Origin: Nemertoderma westbladi
Taxonomy: Eukaryota > Xenacoelomorpha > Nemertodermatida > Nemertodermatidae
Assembly (NCBI GenBank): GCA_032718475.1
Contig: JAUCBJ010007809.1
Location: 1 to 64,000, forward strand
Length of the DNA stretch: 64,000 nt
Direction: 5' to 3'
Part shown: positions 33,823-46,271 of the stretch, in pieces
Layout of the letters: the number at the start of each line of letters is the position of its first letter
How positions within the stretch are numbered: position 1 is the stretch's first letter
Program-made: the position numbers and the translations under genes
The notes under the pieces: model-generated
Seen by the model: the letters and a program-made list of their open reading frames with translations, nothing else
Told to the model about the DNA's origin: nothing
Database searches by the model: none

Positions 33823-36285
33823 CTACTGGACACAGGGCGCAAGGTTTGCAACATCCTTAAAAGATCCGGCTTTAACCTAACCAAATTGCAATCCAGTTCG
33901 AAGGAATTTATCAAGGCGATAAAAGATGAGAGACCAGGATCGACCATGGATAACCCCACGACAGCCAAGGGGCAGGACATGGCGACCAAACGTTTAGAGT
34001 TCCAACAGAAGGCACTAGGGATCGTGTGGAATAGAGAGATGGACAAGCTAAAGTACCAGTTAAGCCAGGAGGGCGCAGACATCCACACAAAAAGGGGCTA
34101 TGTGTCGTACATAGCGAGGATATACGATCCCTTAGGCCTAGCATCCCCATTATTAGTCACGGGGAAGCAGATACTCAAGAGAGTATACAAACTAAAGGAC
34201 GAGTGGGGCATAGAGGTACCAGAGGAGATCAAGAAACAGCAAGAAACAGTGGTGCAAGTGGACAGAAAGTTTGGAGCAAATGGGAACATACAACATGCCA
34301 CGAGTGTATTTCCCGGATGGGGACATGACAAATCTGGATCTGCACATGTTCTCCGATGCGTCACTAGAGGCATACAGAGCGGCACTCTATTTAGTAGAAC
34401 AAGAGGGGGCCCACAACCCCAGACTCGCCTTCAGCAAGGCGAAGTCGACGCCACCAGATTCAGCATCGGTTCCGAAACTCGAGTTAACAGCTGCGAGGCT
34501 AGGAGTTAGGGCCACAGCCTACATAATGGACACTATTCCTAACATAGTGGAAACACATAACTGGGCGGACTCCATGGTAGTGCTTGGTTGGCTACATAAC
34601 GAGAGGACGAGATACCCTATATTCGTCACAAATAGGGTGGACGAAATAAGGGCGACTACAAAACTAGAAAGGTGGCACTACTGCCCAACAGACGAGAACC
34701 CAGCGGACTTGTTATTGAGGGGCGTGGCACGCCACACTTTCTTGAAGAAGGAAGTACTGTGGCAACACGGACCTCAGTTTCTGAACGATAAGGAGGCCTG
34801 GCCGCCGATGAGAAAGGTGGACCTGGGCTCAGGAGAAGCAGCATTAGAGGGAGAAGAGGAAGGTTCAGAGGAAGAAGAGATATACTCCCAGATGGTGAGG
34901 GAGATAAGGGACGTGCAACCAAAACCAGGAGAACTGTGCGATAACCCAATGGATAAACTCTTTAGCTACAGTTCTAGTTGGTACAAGACCAATAAATTAG
35001 TGGCATACTGGAGGTGGAGAGCCTTCGGGGATTTCCTCATGGGAGTCGACAGGGACGTAAAAGTTAAAACAACAATCGATCTAGAAGGGTCGGCCAAAGC
35101 AATCATCCGCTATGAGCAAAGGAAGAACTACGGGGACGAGGTGGAACGCGTCGGTAAACAACGGCATCTCCGATGGGACAGCGAGCTGATCACGCTGTCA
35201 CCACAACTTAATGATGACGGGATTCTAGCAATGAACTCCAGGGTGGGATACATCAACAGTATTGTCGTACCACCGAAGCCCATCATCATCCCCTCAGGAT
35301 CGCCAATAGTCCACCAGAATATCTGGGACTCCCACAAGTCGATATTGCACGGGGGCACCAACCGAACCCTCATGGAGATACGGAGGACCTTTTGGGTCAA
35401 ACAGTTGAGGAAGAAGGTAAAGGCGGTAGTGGGGCAGTGCCAGACCTGCCGACGAGCGAAGAAGGAGAGAGCATACAGGAGATGGCACCACTACCCGCGA
35501 GTGGAGTAAGACAGCACGACCCGCCATTTACGCATTGCGGTGTGGACATGTTCGGGCCGATAAAGATTAAGGTGATGCGGTACACGGAGAAACGCTACGG
35601 TATAATATTCGTATGTAATAACACGCGGGCGGTAGGGATAGAACTTGCCCAAGATGCAACCACATCAGCATTCATTAATGCTCTAGAAAGGTTTAGAGAA
35701 CGCAAAGGTGGGACGGTGGCGGTAATATATTCTGACAGCGGCAACAACTTTGTGGGGGCGGAGAACGAGATGGCAGAGGCCTTGGATATCCTGGAAGGGG
35801 AGGAAGTCAGGGCAGCCATGAGAAGACGACAAGTAAAGTGGGAGAGGAGGACGCCATATGCCCCGCATACCCTAGGGTGCGTTGAGAGACTAGTGGGTAG
35901 TTCCAAGCACCTAATAACAAAGTTGATGAACACCCACATGGTTACGGAGGACATACTAAGGACAGTACTTGCAAAGTGTGAGGGTATGATTAATAGCAGA
36001 CCGCTATATCCAGAGAATGATGACCCGGAGTCACTAGACGCTCCACAGACGAAATAAGTGGAGGAGCACGAACAGAGAGAGACAGAGGGTGATCTCGTGA
36101 TCGTCATGGATGATACTATCATCAACAACCAGTGGTGGTTGGCGAGAGTTGTAGGCGCTTACCCCGATGAGGATGGAAGATTCCGATTGGTAGAAGTGCG
36201 GATAGGTGGCAAGATAGGTGCGAAAGACAGGAAGACCTACAGGAGGGCTGTAGGGAAGTGCTGTCTTCTAAAGGGGGCACCTTAG
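33823..36285 (+). pseudogene. Element A RT end, RNase H and integrase, frameshifted
   Basis: Three overlapping frames. 33886-34260 holds the end of RT (IARIYDPLGLASPL). 34271-35509 holds RNase H (MFSDASLEAY, KLELTAARLG, WHYCPTDENPADLL) and the integrase zinc domain (HKSILHGGTN...CQTCRRAKK). 35470-36057 holds the integrase core (VDMFGPIKIK, YSDSGNNFVGA, CVERLVGS). 36058-36285 holds the C-terminal domain (GDLVIVMDDTI, ARVVGAYPDEDG). Between core and C-terminal domain about 50 codons present in B are missing. Frame changes near 34260 and 35490. Confidence 0.85.
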
Positions 36286-36333
36286 AATAGAGTAAGAGAT
36301 GTGTTTAGTCTTCCAAGTCTTGGACTGAGGGGG

Positions 36334-36363
36334 GTGGGATTGAGGGCGAGACGCCCTTCCCAC
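36334..36363 (+). other. Conserved post-pol hairpin, element A copy
   Basis: GTGGGA/TCCCAC outer stem, GGGCG/CGCCC inner stem, AGA loop. Located 49 bp after the pol stop and before ORF3. Stems identical to the copies in B and D. Confidence 0.75.
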
Positions 36364-36935
36364 ACAAAATAAAAAAAAAATAAAAAAAAAATAACAGAGC
36401 GAGTGAGAGAGTTTGAAATGGCAGGGAAGCTGATCAGAAAGAGAAAAGCGGAGTCAGGAGGAAAGGAGATACGGAGATAAGGAGATAAGGAGAAAGGATG
36501 ACAACGAGTTCGGAGAGATGCCGCCCATCGGGAGGTTGGGCCACTCGGACACAGACTGGGTTGGCGGGAGGGTGGTGACGGCCAGTGGGGCAAGAGCCTT
36601 CTGGGATAGACCCGGCAAGCGGGCCTGGGTGCATTAGGAGCCGGCGATGGATTTCGCGGGGAGCACCATCAGGTTGGGTGAACAACTGGGGATGGCACCA
36701 CGGGTAGTATTCGGGGAGACGATGCCCGTGAGGGGCAAGGAGATCGACGTGGGCAGGGACACTAACGTCCAGAAGTTCGCTCGTCAGCGACTTCACAGAC
36801 CGCGGAGATCGCTTGGGACGAAGGACGACATGGGGCGGGAGACATGGGTGCTTGGCTGCGATTACTGTGGGAGGCAAACCCACCAGGAAAGGAGCTGTTT
36901 GTACCGGTTCCAGAAAGGAACTAGTTGTCTCTACT

Positions 36936-39620
36936 CACCCTGGGGCTGAATACAGATTTAGTCGAAAAAATTAGGTCAAGAATTTCGGTTATATTTTGTG
37001 ACTCTTTGACCCAAAACGATCCGATTTCGCGAAAAATTAAAAAAAATTATCGAAGAAAATTTTATTTATAAGTAATTTAATATTTATTTAATACTTATAA
37101 ATATTAGTCACCAATAAATTAATTAGCCCATGGATATATCATGGAAATTTGGAGTCTATGTGTTAAAGTAATGCAAAAAAACAAAAATGTAAAAAAATTT
37201 CTCGATATATATTTTAGTTATTAGTAATTTAATAATTATTTAATATTAACAAATATTAGTTTTCAAAAATAAATTAGCCCATGGATATGGAAAGAAAAAA
37301 TGGTGTCTATATGTTAAAGTAATGCGAAAAATCCAAAAATTAAAAAAAAATAACGATATAATATATTTTAGGTATTGATATTTACTTATTATAAATAATT
37401 ATAAATATCAATTAGTATTTTAATAATCATTATTTTCAATAATTATTAAAATATGTGTACATGGAATATCATTATACTAATGCAGAAAACTGAAGTTTAT
37501 TAAAAATATATATATATTATAAAATTGATTTATATTTATTTAACAATATTAATATTTATTGTACATTATAAATAATACTTTAGTTTATTTACAAATGTTT
37601 AGAGTTATATTCTTGAACGGCTCGTAACAGATGTTCAGAGTACTTTGGGTGTATCAAGGGTACCTTATGTATTTTGACCAGGAACTAGTCTGAAAGTCTG
37701 AATGTATCGATATTAAAGGAATATATATATTAAATATTAAAGGAAACATTACATTAATTGGAATAATTTTTACAAGTATTAAACATCACTACTGTATATT
37801 TATAATTTTGTACTAACCATGCACGCACACCCACACCTGTTATTTCATCTCTAATGGAGACGTGGAGACATACAAAATAAAGAAATAATTAGTTAAATTT
37901 AAACTCAAAACAATAATGATTTATGACCAAAATGCCAATGGCCTCCTGCCTGCCAGATACATTGTAAATTAATACTGATAGGTAGACAGGAGTAGAGGCA
38001 GCTATTGTATGTTTACTCTGCTGTTGCTGGACATCTGGAGTGGGTGGGTTTTAATATCTGTAATTGTGTTTGATAAATAATAAAGCAGGTAGTGATTGTC
38101 TGGGGGGGGGGGGGGGGGGTATTTGTTCTACACAACATACTTGGTTGGCATTCAGCATATCATCATACTATTTATAATTTGAGAATGTATGAAAGTTACT
38201 ATATGCCAGATTTAAGTTTTAATTATTTCGTTTCAATTTCTTATAATGCAACCAACCACCCACACATCGCAGACACACCTAAATAACACTACTAATAATT
38301 AATTTGAAAATTATATATAATTATTAAATATCAATAACTAAAATATATGTGGCTGGCCACGAGAAAAGGGACCTTATGTCGCAAAACCTGATTCTGAGAT
38401 AATCGCGTTTAAAGTTTCCCTCTATTTTTGGACAAATTTAATTGGATTATCAATTTAGAAATGTATAAAACGATGAGGGAAATTCAAATTGGTTCTGATA
38501 TTCAATATACCTAGGAAATAACTAATTACAGGAAGCAATATAAGATGCTGCAGTGTTGTATATAACACTGTCTTAGGGTTTTCATGTCTGAATTTAGGAC
38601 TGAAATAAATTCTACTACTGTAATATGTAGGTACTGTAGGCCTACAGTTATTTTTTAAATGCAATACAGTATAGCTATCATTTTCTTAATTTCTCTTCGT
38701 TTGTTCTGAAATTTCGTAATCCCAATAAAGAATTCAAAATACAAATAATTTGAAATTTTGTTAAACAAATTTATCTTTTTGAAAAAATTTTAAATTAAAA
38801 AAAAAATTTTTTTGGTTACATGTTTTTTTGAAAATTTTGCCAAAATTTTTTTAAAATAGTTCATGAACAATATTAATAGTTTCAAAGTGTTAAAAGTTGT
38901 ATAAAATGCCGAATAACATTGAGCTGCCTAACTATATAGTAAGAATTGCTATGATATTATTAATATTTTCAATTTTTTTAATAATCGCTTATTATAACCG
39001 CTATTAATAAAATTTTTTTTGCTACCCGATTCACCTTCACATAAATCACTATAACTTTTTTTTGGAAATAGATATTGAGACACCGTTTTTTTTGTTAAAA
39101 TCTCTGGAAAATTCTGCATCTCATAGGCCTAATAACTCAAAATCGACCTCCGGTGACATAAGGTCCCTTTTCTCGTGGCCAGCCACATATATCGATGTTT
39201 TTTTAAACTTTTTCGATTTTTTGAATTACTTTAACACATAGACTCAATTTTATTTTGTTTTATCCATGGGCTAATTCATTTTTAGAAATTAATACTTTTT
39301 AGTATTAAATAATTAATAAATTATTAATAACTAAAATATATATTGATAAATTTTTTTACATTTTTGTTTTTTTGCATTACTTTAACACATAGACTCCAAA
39401 TTTCCATGATATATCCATGGGCTAATTAATTTATTGGTTTATTGGTGACTAATATTTATAAGTATTAAATAAATATTAAAGTACTTATAAATAAAATTTT
39501 CTTCGATAATTTTTTTTAATTTTTCGCGAAATCGGATCGTTTTGGGTCAAAGAGTCACAAAATATAACCCAAATTCTTGGGCTAATTTTTTCGACTAAAT
39601 TTGTATTCAGCCCCAGGGTG
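36936..39620. mobile_element. Long-TIR non-autonomous DNA transposon in ORF3 of A
   Basis: 2,685 bp starting CACCCTGGGGCTGAATACA and ending with its reverse complement, flanked by TACT at 36932-36935 and 39621-39624. Element C carries the empty site with one TACT (63074-63077). Inverted arms extend about 480-500 bp, and each arm holds two ~150-bp subrepeats around GCCCATGGATAT and GTTAAAGTAATGC. The interior is AT-rich with no transposase ORF and a G tract at about 38102-38119. The 4-bp target does not identify a superfamily by itself. Confidence 0.85.
38349..39186. mobile_element. MITE nested in the right arm of the long-TIR element
   Basis: 838 bp with perfect 32-bp inverted termini beginning GTGGCTGGCCACGAGAAAAG, flanked by ATATAT on both sides (38343-38348, 39187-39192). 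Taking it out restores the alignment between the outer element's two arms. No ORF. The target could be TA inside the AT run (Tc1/mariner-like) or the whole hexamer. Confidence 0.8.
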
Positions 39621-40262
39621 TACTGCCACGAGTCAAGTCACAGGATGGGGGCGTGTCCACGGTTGCATAACCGATGTTTGAAGTGTAACTTTCGGGGGCA
39701 CTACGGACGCCAGTGCGACTGGATGGACGAAGAAGATAAGTTTAGGATCTTCGAGGAGTGGGCCGACGTCGGTGCCATGACACGGCAACGTAGGAAGGCC
39801 CAGGAGTTCCGGTGGGGTTTCAATATTAATCAGGAGGCCCACCTGGAGATTATTAAGCGAAGACTTCCATTTACCTATCAGGAGGTAGCAATGGCGGCGT
39901 CGTATGTTGGGGTGATAAATACGCAGAGGTATTTGGACAGGTGGACGTCACAGAACCGAGGGGAGTTCAGAGATTTCTTGGCGGAGCATGTGCCGCGGGC
40001 GATGAAAATGATCCTATGGGACACCACCAGGGGGAGACAACAGGGCCTCTCAGAGGGGCCACCCACGAAGCGATACCGGGAACTGATAACACCAGCTCCC
40101 AAGGAGTCGACGACCGGGATTAGTAAAGAGGTGACGGCGAAGTTCAGGAGCCTGAAAGCAGACAAGACCAAAGGAGCGGCAGCAGCCAGGAAACGACCAA
40201 TGGAGGAAGACGATAGAGGGAAAGAGTTAAGGTGGTTCCCAAAGGCGAGCGGAACGAACTAG

Positions 40263-40935
40263 AGAACTAGGGATGTGACATGCCTGGAAGGCACCACGCA
40301 AAACGTGCAAACTCCTAAGTACAAATTCAAGTAATCTAAATAATTGAAAAGTGCAATTAGTATGTACGTATGTAGCAATCATTATTAGTTTAGCAAGTAA
40401 ATACAATCGAAGTAAGTACTATAGCTGTATAACCTTTTTCTCAATTAGCTACTGGGACTGGGGACCAATAGACTATAATACTATCACGGACGAGACACTG
40501 GACGACATCACACTTCTTGAGTGCGACGGCACGGGAGGAGGGTGAAGCTCGTCAGGAGTGAGTGGCTGAGATAGGGGTTGAGTAACAGCGTAATGAGAGT
40601 GCGGGTGCAATTCAAGTGTGGGGGGGGGGGGAGGAATAAGAGGCTGAGTGAGGGACAGGGATGTCCGAAAGTTAGAGCGGAAGTGAGAAGAAGTAGAGGA
40701 GAGTCAGTGTGAGAACAGAGTGGAGTTGGAGTGGCGAAAGTGTTGGGGAAACAAAAGTCGTGTGAGAGGAGCGCGCGATCGGCCCGACACGGGACGTCAG
40801 GTAAACAGGGTAGCGATATCATACCCATAGGGGGGCGGCCTGGAAAGCCAGCTCCGGAAAAATAATTCCACCCCACACCCGATGTTAGATCGGGATCCAA
40901 CGGAATTGTAGCGCACTAGGGGGGGGGGGGGGGGG
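40263..40935 (+). other. 3' noncoding region of element A
   Basis: Lies between the ORF3 stop and the LTR. Homologous regions occur in B (45590-46260) and C (61769-62435). It ends in a G tract (about 40919-40935) directly before the LTR, which serves as the polypurine tract. Confidence 0.6.
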
Positions 40936-41485
40936 TGTTAGCGTATTCAATTCCGTTAACCAGGCCCACACAAAGTTGGTTTTTAGGCAATATTGGGAGC
41001 ACGAGGTTGGTTACCAATCAACCTCGTGCCACCCAATAAGCGGGGGCAATAGGCCCCAAAGGAGACACACACAAAGGGGGTCAGAGGTTATACCTCCAGG
41101 GGAGAGAGTGACAGTAGCGGGGGGAGAAGAGAGTAAAGGGCGACAACAGGGTTATTAGCCAATGGGGGGAAGGCATCGCCTGGGTAGTGCAATACGGCAA
41201 TATATTACCAGCTACCATGTTATCATTCAGTAGTTATCTCATTCTGTTAGTCGGTTAGTTAGGGCAGAGCCGTGACTCTAATACCGTCCACTGCTGCCAT
41301 CATTCACTTATATTTTATATCTCATTCAATACTGCAATAACTGTGTTTGTGCTTATCCTATTATATTTATACTGCTACAGCGTCAACAATATTAGAACTC
41401 TTAATCTCACACTTTTCACTCACACGGCGGGGACGAATAATTGGAACAACCGGATAAACCGGGATCCTCCGTGGATTCCGTCACA
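40936..41485 (+). repeat. Element A 3' LTR
   Basis: 550 bp from TGTTAGCG after the G tract to CCGTCACA at the satellite edge. Same layout as the B LTR (TGTTAGC...GTCACA). Its closest match in the window is the LTR of element C. Confidence 0.85.
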
Positions 41486-42775
41486 AATACGATGAAACTA
41501 TAATAAATATTCTAGAACACCACAATATTAACAGGGAGATAGGCTACTTATCTCTCCACTCAGAAAGCCACAGAAAGGCGGTGTTCTGACACAATCAAAA
41601 TTCATCCATCTCCAGCGGAAAGACGTAGCAAATAACAGCTTATTACTTCTATAAATGTAAGTGTTACCTGTTCTTTTGACGTTCATTTAAGATTCTCTCT
41701 CTCGTGGAGTGGGATATAAGTTATAAATATGAAAATCGATATGGTTTTTGAAAAAAATCAGAGGATATTTTGATAAAATATTGCAGAAAAACACCAGTGA
41801 TTTTGATATGGCTTTAATACTTCATTATGTTCATGAAATAGCTGAGATATTTGAGGTGAATTATTGCATTACATAATAACTTTAGCTCCAGCCACTTTAG
41901 CAATACGATGAAACAATAACAAGTATTCTATAACACAACAATATTAATAGGGAGATAGGCTACTTATCTCTCCACTCATACAACCACAGATAGGGGGTGT
42001 TCTGACACAATCAAAATTCATTCATCTTCAGCGGAAAGACGTAGCAAATAACAGCTGACTACTTCTATAATTGTAAGTGTTACCTGTTCTTTTGACTTTC
42101 ATTTAATATTCTCTATCTCGTGGAGTAGGATAGAAGTTATAAATATGAAAATCGATATGGTTTTTGAAAAAAATCAGAGGATATTTTAATAAATTATTGC
42201 AGAAAAACACCAGTGATTTTGATATGGCTTTAATACTTCATTATGTTCATGAAATAGCTGAGATATTTGAGGTGAATATTGCATTAGTTAACTTCAGCTC
42301 CAGTCACTTTGGCAATACAATGAAACTGTAATAAATATTCTAGAACACAACAATATTAACAGGGAGATAGGCTACTTATCTCTCCACTCAGACAGCCACA
42401 GATAGGGGGTGTTCTCACACAATCAAAATTCAACCATCTCCAGCAGAAAGACGTAGCATATAACAGCTGATTACTGCTATAAATGTAAGTGTTACCTGTT
42501 CTTGTGACTTTCATTTAAGATTCTCTATCTCTTGGAGTGGGTTAGAAGTTATAAATATGAAAATCGATATGGTTATAGTAAAGAATCAGAGGATATTTTG
42601 AAAAATTATTGCAGAAAAATTCAAAGGATTTTGACATGGCTTTAATACTTCATTATGTTCATGAAATAGCTGAGAAATTTGAGGTGAATTATTGTATTAT
42701 GAGTTAAGTTCAGCTCCAGTCACTTTGGCAATACGATGAAACTATTATAAATATTCTAGAACACAACAATATTAA
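41486..42775 (+). repeat. Satellite array, plus orientation
   Basis: About three monomers starting mid-monomer (AATACGATGAAAC) directly after the LTR of element A. The first ~550 bp share rare variants with the reverse complement of 60661-61207. The array flips orientation at about 42775. Confidence 0.9.
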
Positions 42776-45044
42776 CACGTAACACTTACATTTATAGAAG
42801 TAATCAGCTGTTAATTGCTACGTCTTTCCGCTGGAGATGGATGAATTTTGATTGTGTCAGAACACCCCTTATCTATGGCTGTCTGAGTGGAGAGATAAGT
42901 AATACTTATTATTAAGTATCCTGTATCCGTGTTAATATTGTTGTGTTCTAGAATATTTATTATAGTTTCATCTTATTGCCAAAGTGACTGGAGCTGAAGT
43001 TAACTCATAATACAATAATTCACCTCAAATTTCTCAGCTATTTCATGAACATAATGAAGTATTAAAGCCATGTAAAAATCCTTGGTATTTTTCAGCAATA
43101 ATTTATCAAAATCTCCTCTGATTCTTTACTATAACCATATCGATTTTAATATTTATAACTTCTAACCCACTCCACATGATAGAGAATCTTAAATGAAAGT
43201 CAAAAGAACAGGTAACACTTAATTTATAGCAGTTATCAGCTGTTATATGCTATGTATTTCCGCTCGAGATGAAAGAATTTTGATTGTGTCAGAACAGCCC
43301 CTATCTGTGGTTGTATGAGTGGCGAGATAAGTATCCTATCTCCCTATTAATATTGTTGTGTTCTAGAATATTTTTTATAGTTTCATCGTATTGCCAAAGT
43401 GACTGGAGCTGAAGTTAACTCATAATACAATAATTCACCTCAAATATCTCAGCTATTTCATGAACATAATGAAGTATTAAAGCCATGTCAAAATCATTGG
43501 TGTTTTTATGTAATAATTTATCAAAATATCCTCTGATTTTTTTCAAAAACCATATCGATTTTCATATTTATAACTTCTATCCCACTCCACGAGATAGAGA
43601 ATCTTAAATGAACGTCAAAAGAACAGGTAACACTTACATTTATAGAAGTAATCAGCTGTTAATTGCTACGTCTTTCCGCTGGAGATGGATGAATTTTGAT
43701 TGTGTCAGAACACCCCTTATCTGTGGCTGTCTGAGTGGAGAGATAAGTATCCTGTTTCCGTGTTAATATTGTTGTGTTCTAGAATATTTATTATAGTTTC
43801 ATCTTATTGCCAAAGTGACTGGAGCTGAAGTTAACTCATAATACAATAATTCACCTCAAATTTCTCAGCTATTTCATGAACATAATAAAGTATTAAATCC
43901 ATGTCAAAATCCTTGGTATTTTTCTGCAATAATTTATCAAAATATTCTCTGATTTTTTTCAAAAACCATATCGATTTTCTTATTTATATCTTCTAACCCT
44001 CTCCACGAGATAGATAATCTTAAATGAAAGTCAAAAGAACAGGTAACACTTACATTTATAGAAGTAATCAGCTGTTCTTTGCTTCGTCTTTCCCCTGGAG
44101 ATGGATGAATTTTGATTGTGTCAGAACACCCCCTATCTGTGGCTGTATGAGTGGAGAGATAAGTAGCCTATCTCCCTATTAATATTGTTGTGTTCTAGAA
44201 TATTTGTTATAGTTTCATCGTATTGCCAAAGTGACTGGAGAGTTGAAGTTAACTCATAATACAATAATTCACCTCAAATATCTCAGCTATATATCTCAAA
44301 TATCTCAAATATCTCACTCCAAGAGATAGAGAATCTTAAATGAAAGTCACAAGAACAGGTAACACTTACATTTATAGCAGTAATCAGCTGTTATATGCTA
44401 CGTCTTTTTGCTGGAGATGGTTGAATTTTGATTGTGTCAGAACACCCCTTATCTGTGGCTGTCTGAGTGGAGAGATAAGTATCCTGTTTCCGTGTTAATA
44501 TTGTTGTGTTCTAGAATATTTATAATAGTTTCATCGTATTGCCAAAGTGACTGGAGCTGAACTTAACTCATAATACAATAATTCACCTCAAATTTCTCAG
44601 CTATTTCATGAACATAATGAAGTATTAAATCCATGTCAAAATCCTTGGTATTTTTCTGCAATAATTTATCAAAATATCCTCTGATTTTTTCAAAAACCAT
44701 ATCGATTTTCTTATTTATATCTTCTAACCCTCTCCACGAGATAGATAATCTTAAATGAAAGTCAAAAGAACAGGTAACACTTATATTTATAGAAGTAATC
44801 AGCTGTTCTTTGCTTCGTCTTTCCCCTGGAGATGGATGAATTTTGATTGTGTCAGAACACCCCCTATCTGTGGCTGTATGAGTGGAGAGATAAGTAGCCT
44901 ATCTCCCTATTAATATTGTTGTGTTCTAGAATATTTGTTATAGTTTCATCGTATTGCCAAAGTGACTGGAGAGTTGAAGTTAACTCAATAATACAATAAT
45001 TCACCTCAAATATCTCAGCTATATATCTCAAATATCTCAAATAT
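42776..45044 (-). repeat. Satellite array, minus orientation, with ~730-bp higher-order unit
   Basis: Reverse-complement monomers. A shortened monomer (deletion bridged by TATCTCAAATATCTCAAATA) occurs at about 44290 and again at 45020, where element B interrupts it, with near-identical sequence between. This gives a higher-order unit of about 730 bp. The first copy preserves the empty insertion site of element B. Confidence 0.88.
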
Positions 45045-45589
45045 TGTGACGGGATCCAGATGGGATCCCGGTTTATCCGGTTTGTCAGTTCACGCGTCCC
45101 CGCCGTGTGTGAAGAGTAAAAGAGTTTCGGATGTTCGACGTGTATAATGTTTGGGTATATGGATGTAGATACGGTATAATGGTGGACAAAGTTATTGCAT
45201 ATGGAAGGTGGGAGACGGTAATTGAAATCCCGGTACTTCCCTAACTAAACTATTGTAAGCTACAGTAACACCAGTAACTAGCACTGAGATAACTGAACTG
45301 GTATGATTACAGGTTACTGGTTATATTGCACGGTGGCCTTATTGCTACTCAATCGATGCCTTTCCCCCCTCCTGATTGGTTGATACCCTTGTTGGCGCCT
45401 TTGGAGTGATCCCCTTCACTCCACCTGTTCTCTCTGGGTTAGGGGTTTGGCCCCTGACCCTCATTGTGTGGTTCACCTTCCCATTTTGTTGGGGTGACAC
45501 GAGTTGGTTATTACCCCAATCTCGTGGCCCCCAATATTGCTTATCGGCTTAACTTTTATGGGATGTTAGCGGGATTGAATAAGCTAACA
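45045..45589 (-). repeat. Element B 3' LTR
   Basis: 545 bp. On the minus strand it is preceded directly by ATGGGGGGGAG (45590-45600), the polypurine tract that primes plus-strand synthesis. Confidence 0.92.
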
Positions 45590-46271
45590 CTCCCCCCCAT
45601 GCTATCTTCCCGGTAAGAAGATAGCATCAACCAAAAAGTGCGCTACAATCCCGCTGGATCCCGATCTAGCATCGGGTGTGGGGTGGAAATCTTTTCTCGG
45701 AGCCGGCTTTCCAGGCCGCTCCCTATGGGTATGATAACGCTACCCTGTATGCCTGGCGTCCCATGTCGGGCCGATCGCGCTCACCTCTCACGCAACTTTT
45801 GTTTCCCCAACACTTTCGCCCTATCTCTTCTCCACTCTCACCCTAACTCTCTCACACCCTCGGACCTTCTCGTCCCTCACTCAGCCTCTTATTCTCCCCC
45901 CCCCCACACTAGAATTGCGTCCGCACTCTTTCCGCACTTCGCACTATCACTCCGTCCCTCAACCCCACTTTGACTATCTCGTCCCTTCTGACGAATCTCA
46001 CCCTCCTTCCGTGCCGTCGCACTCAGGAAATGTGAAATCGTCTTATGTCTCGTCCATAGTCCCATAGTCAGTTGTCCTCCCAGTCCCAGTAGCTAATTGA
46101 GAAAGGTTGTATGACTATAGTACTTACTCCGATCGTATATATTTTATTGCTAAACTACTGATTACTACGTACGTACATATAATTGCACTTATTTGATTAT
46201 TTACATTAATTAAATTTGTACATAGTTCGCACGTCTCACGTGGCGCCTTCCAGGCGCACTACATCAAAGCC
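45590..46271 (-). other. 3' noncoding region of element B
   Basis: Spacer between ORF3 and the 3' LTR, similar to the equivalent regions of A and C. No ORF supported on the coding strand. Confidence 0.6.

Larger units (their letters stand above)
36420..40262 (+). pseudogene. ORF3 of element A, split by a transposon
   Basis: Starts around ATGGCAGGGAAGCTG (36418), as in B. It has an internal deletion near 36485 and a TAG at about 36636 that element C shares and B lacks. The first knuckle (CDYCGRQTHQERSC) and the Cys pair of the second lie before the insertion at 36936. After it, from 39621, come the rest of the second knuckle (CHESSHRMGAC), the third (CNFRGHYGRQC), the conserved FEEWADV motif, a ~100-residue conserved tail and a Lys/Arg-rich end, stopping at 40262. 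This copy gives the best view of the intact C-terminal half. Function unknown; nucleic-acid binding is inferred from the knuckles. Confidence 0.7.
31077..41485 (+). mobile_element. Element A: 5'-truncated BEL/Pao retrotransposon
   Basis: Plus-strand copy of the element B family. It starts within the ORF1/gag junction (5' LTR and ORF1 missing) and runs through gag, protease, RNase H, integrase, hairpin and ORF3 to a 3' LTR ending at 41485 against satellite. The RT active site has been deleted near 33822, and ORF3 is split by a long-TIR DNA element. Non-functional and non-autonomous. Confidence 0.85.
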
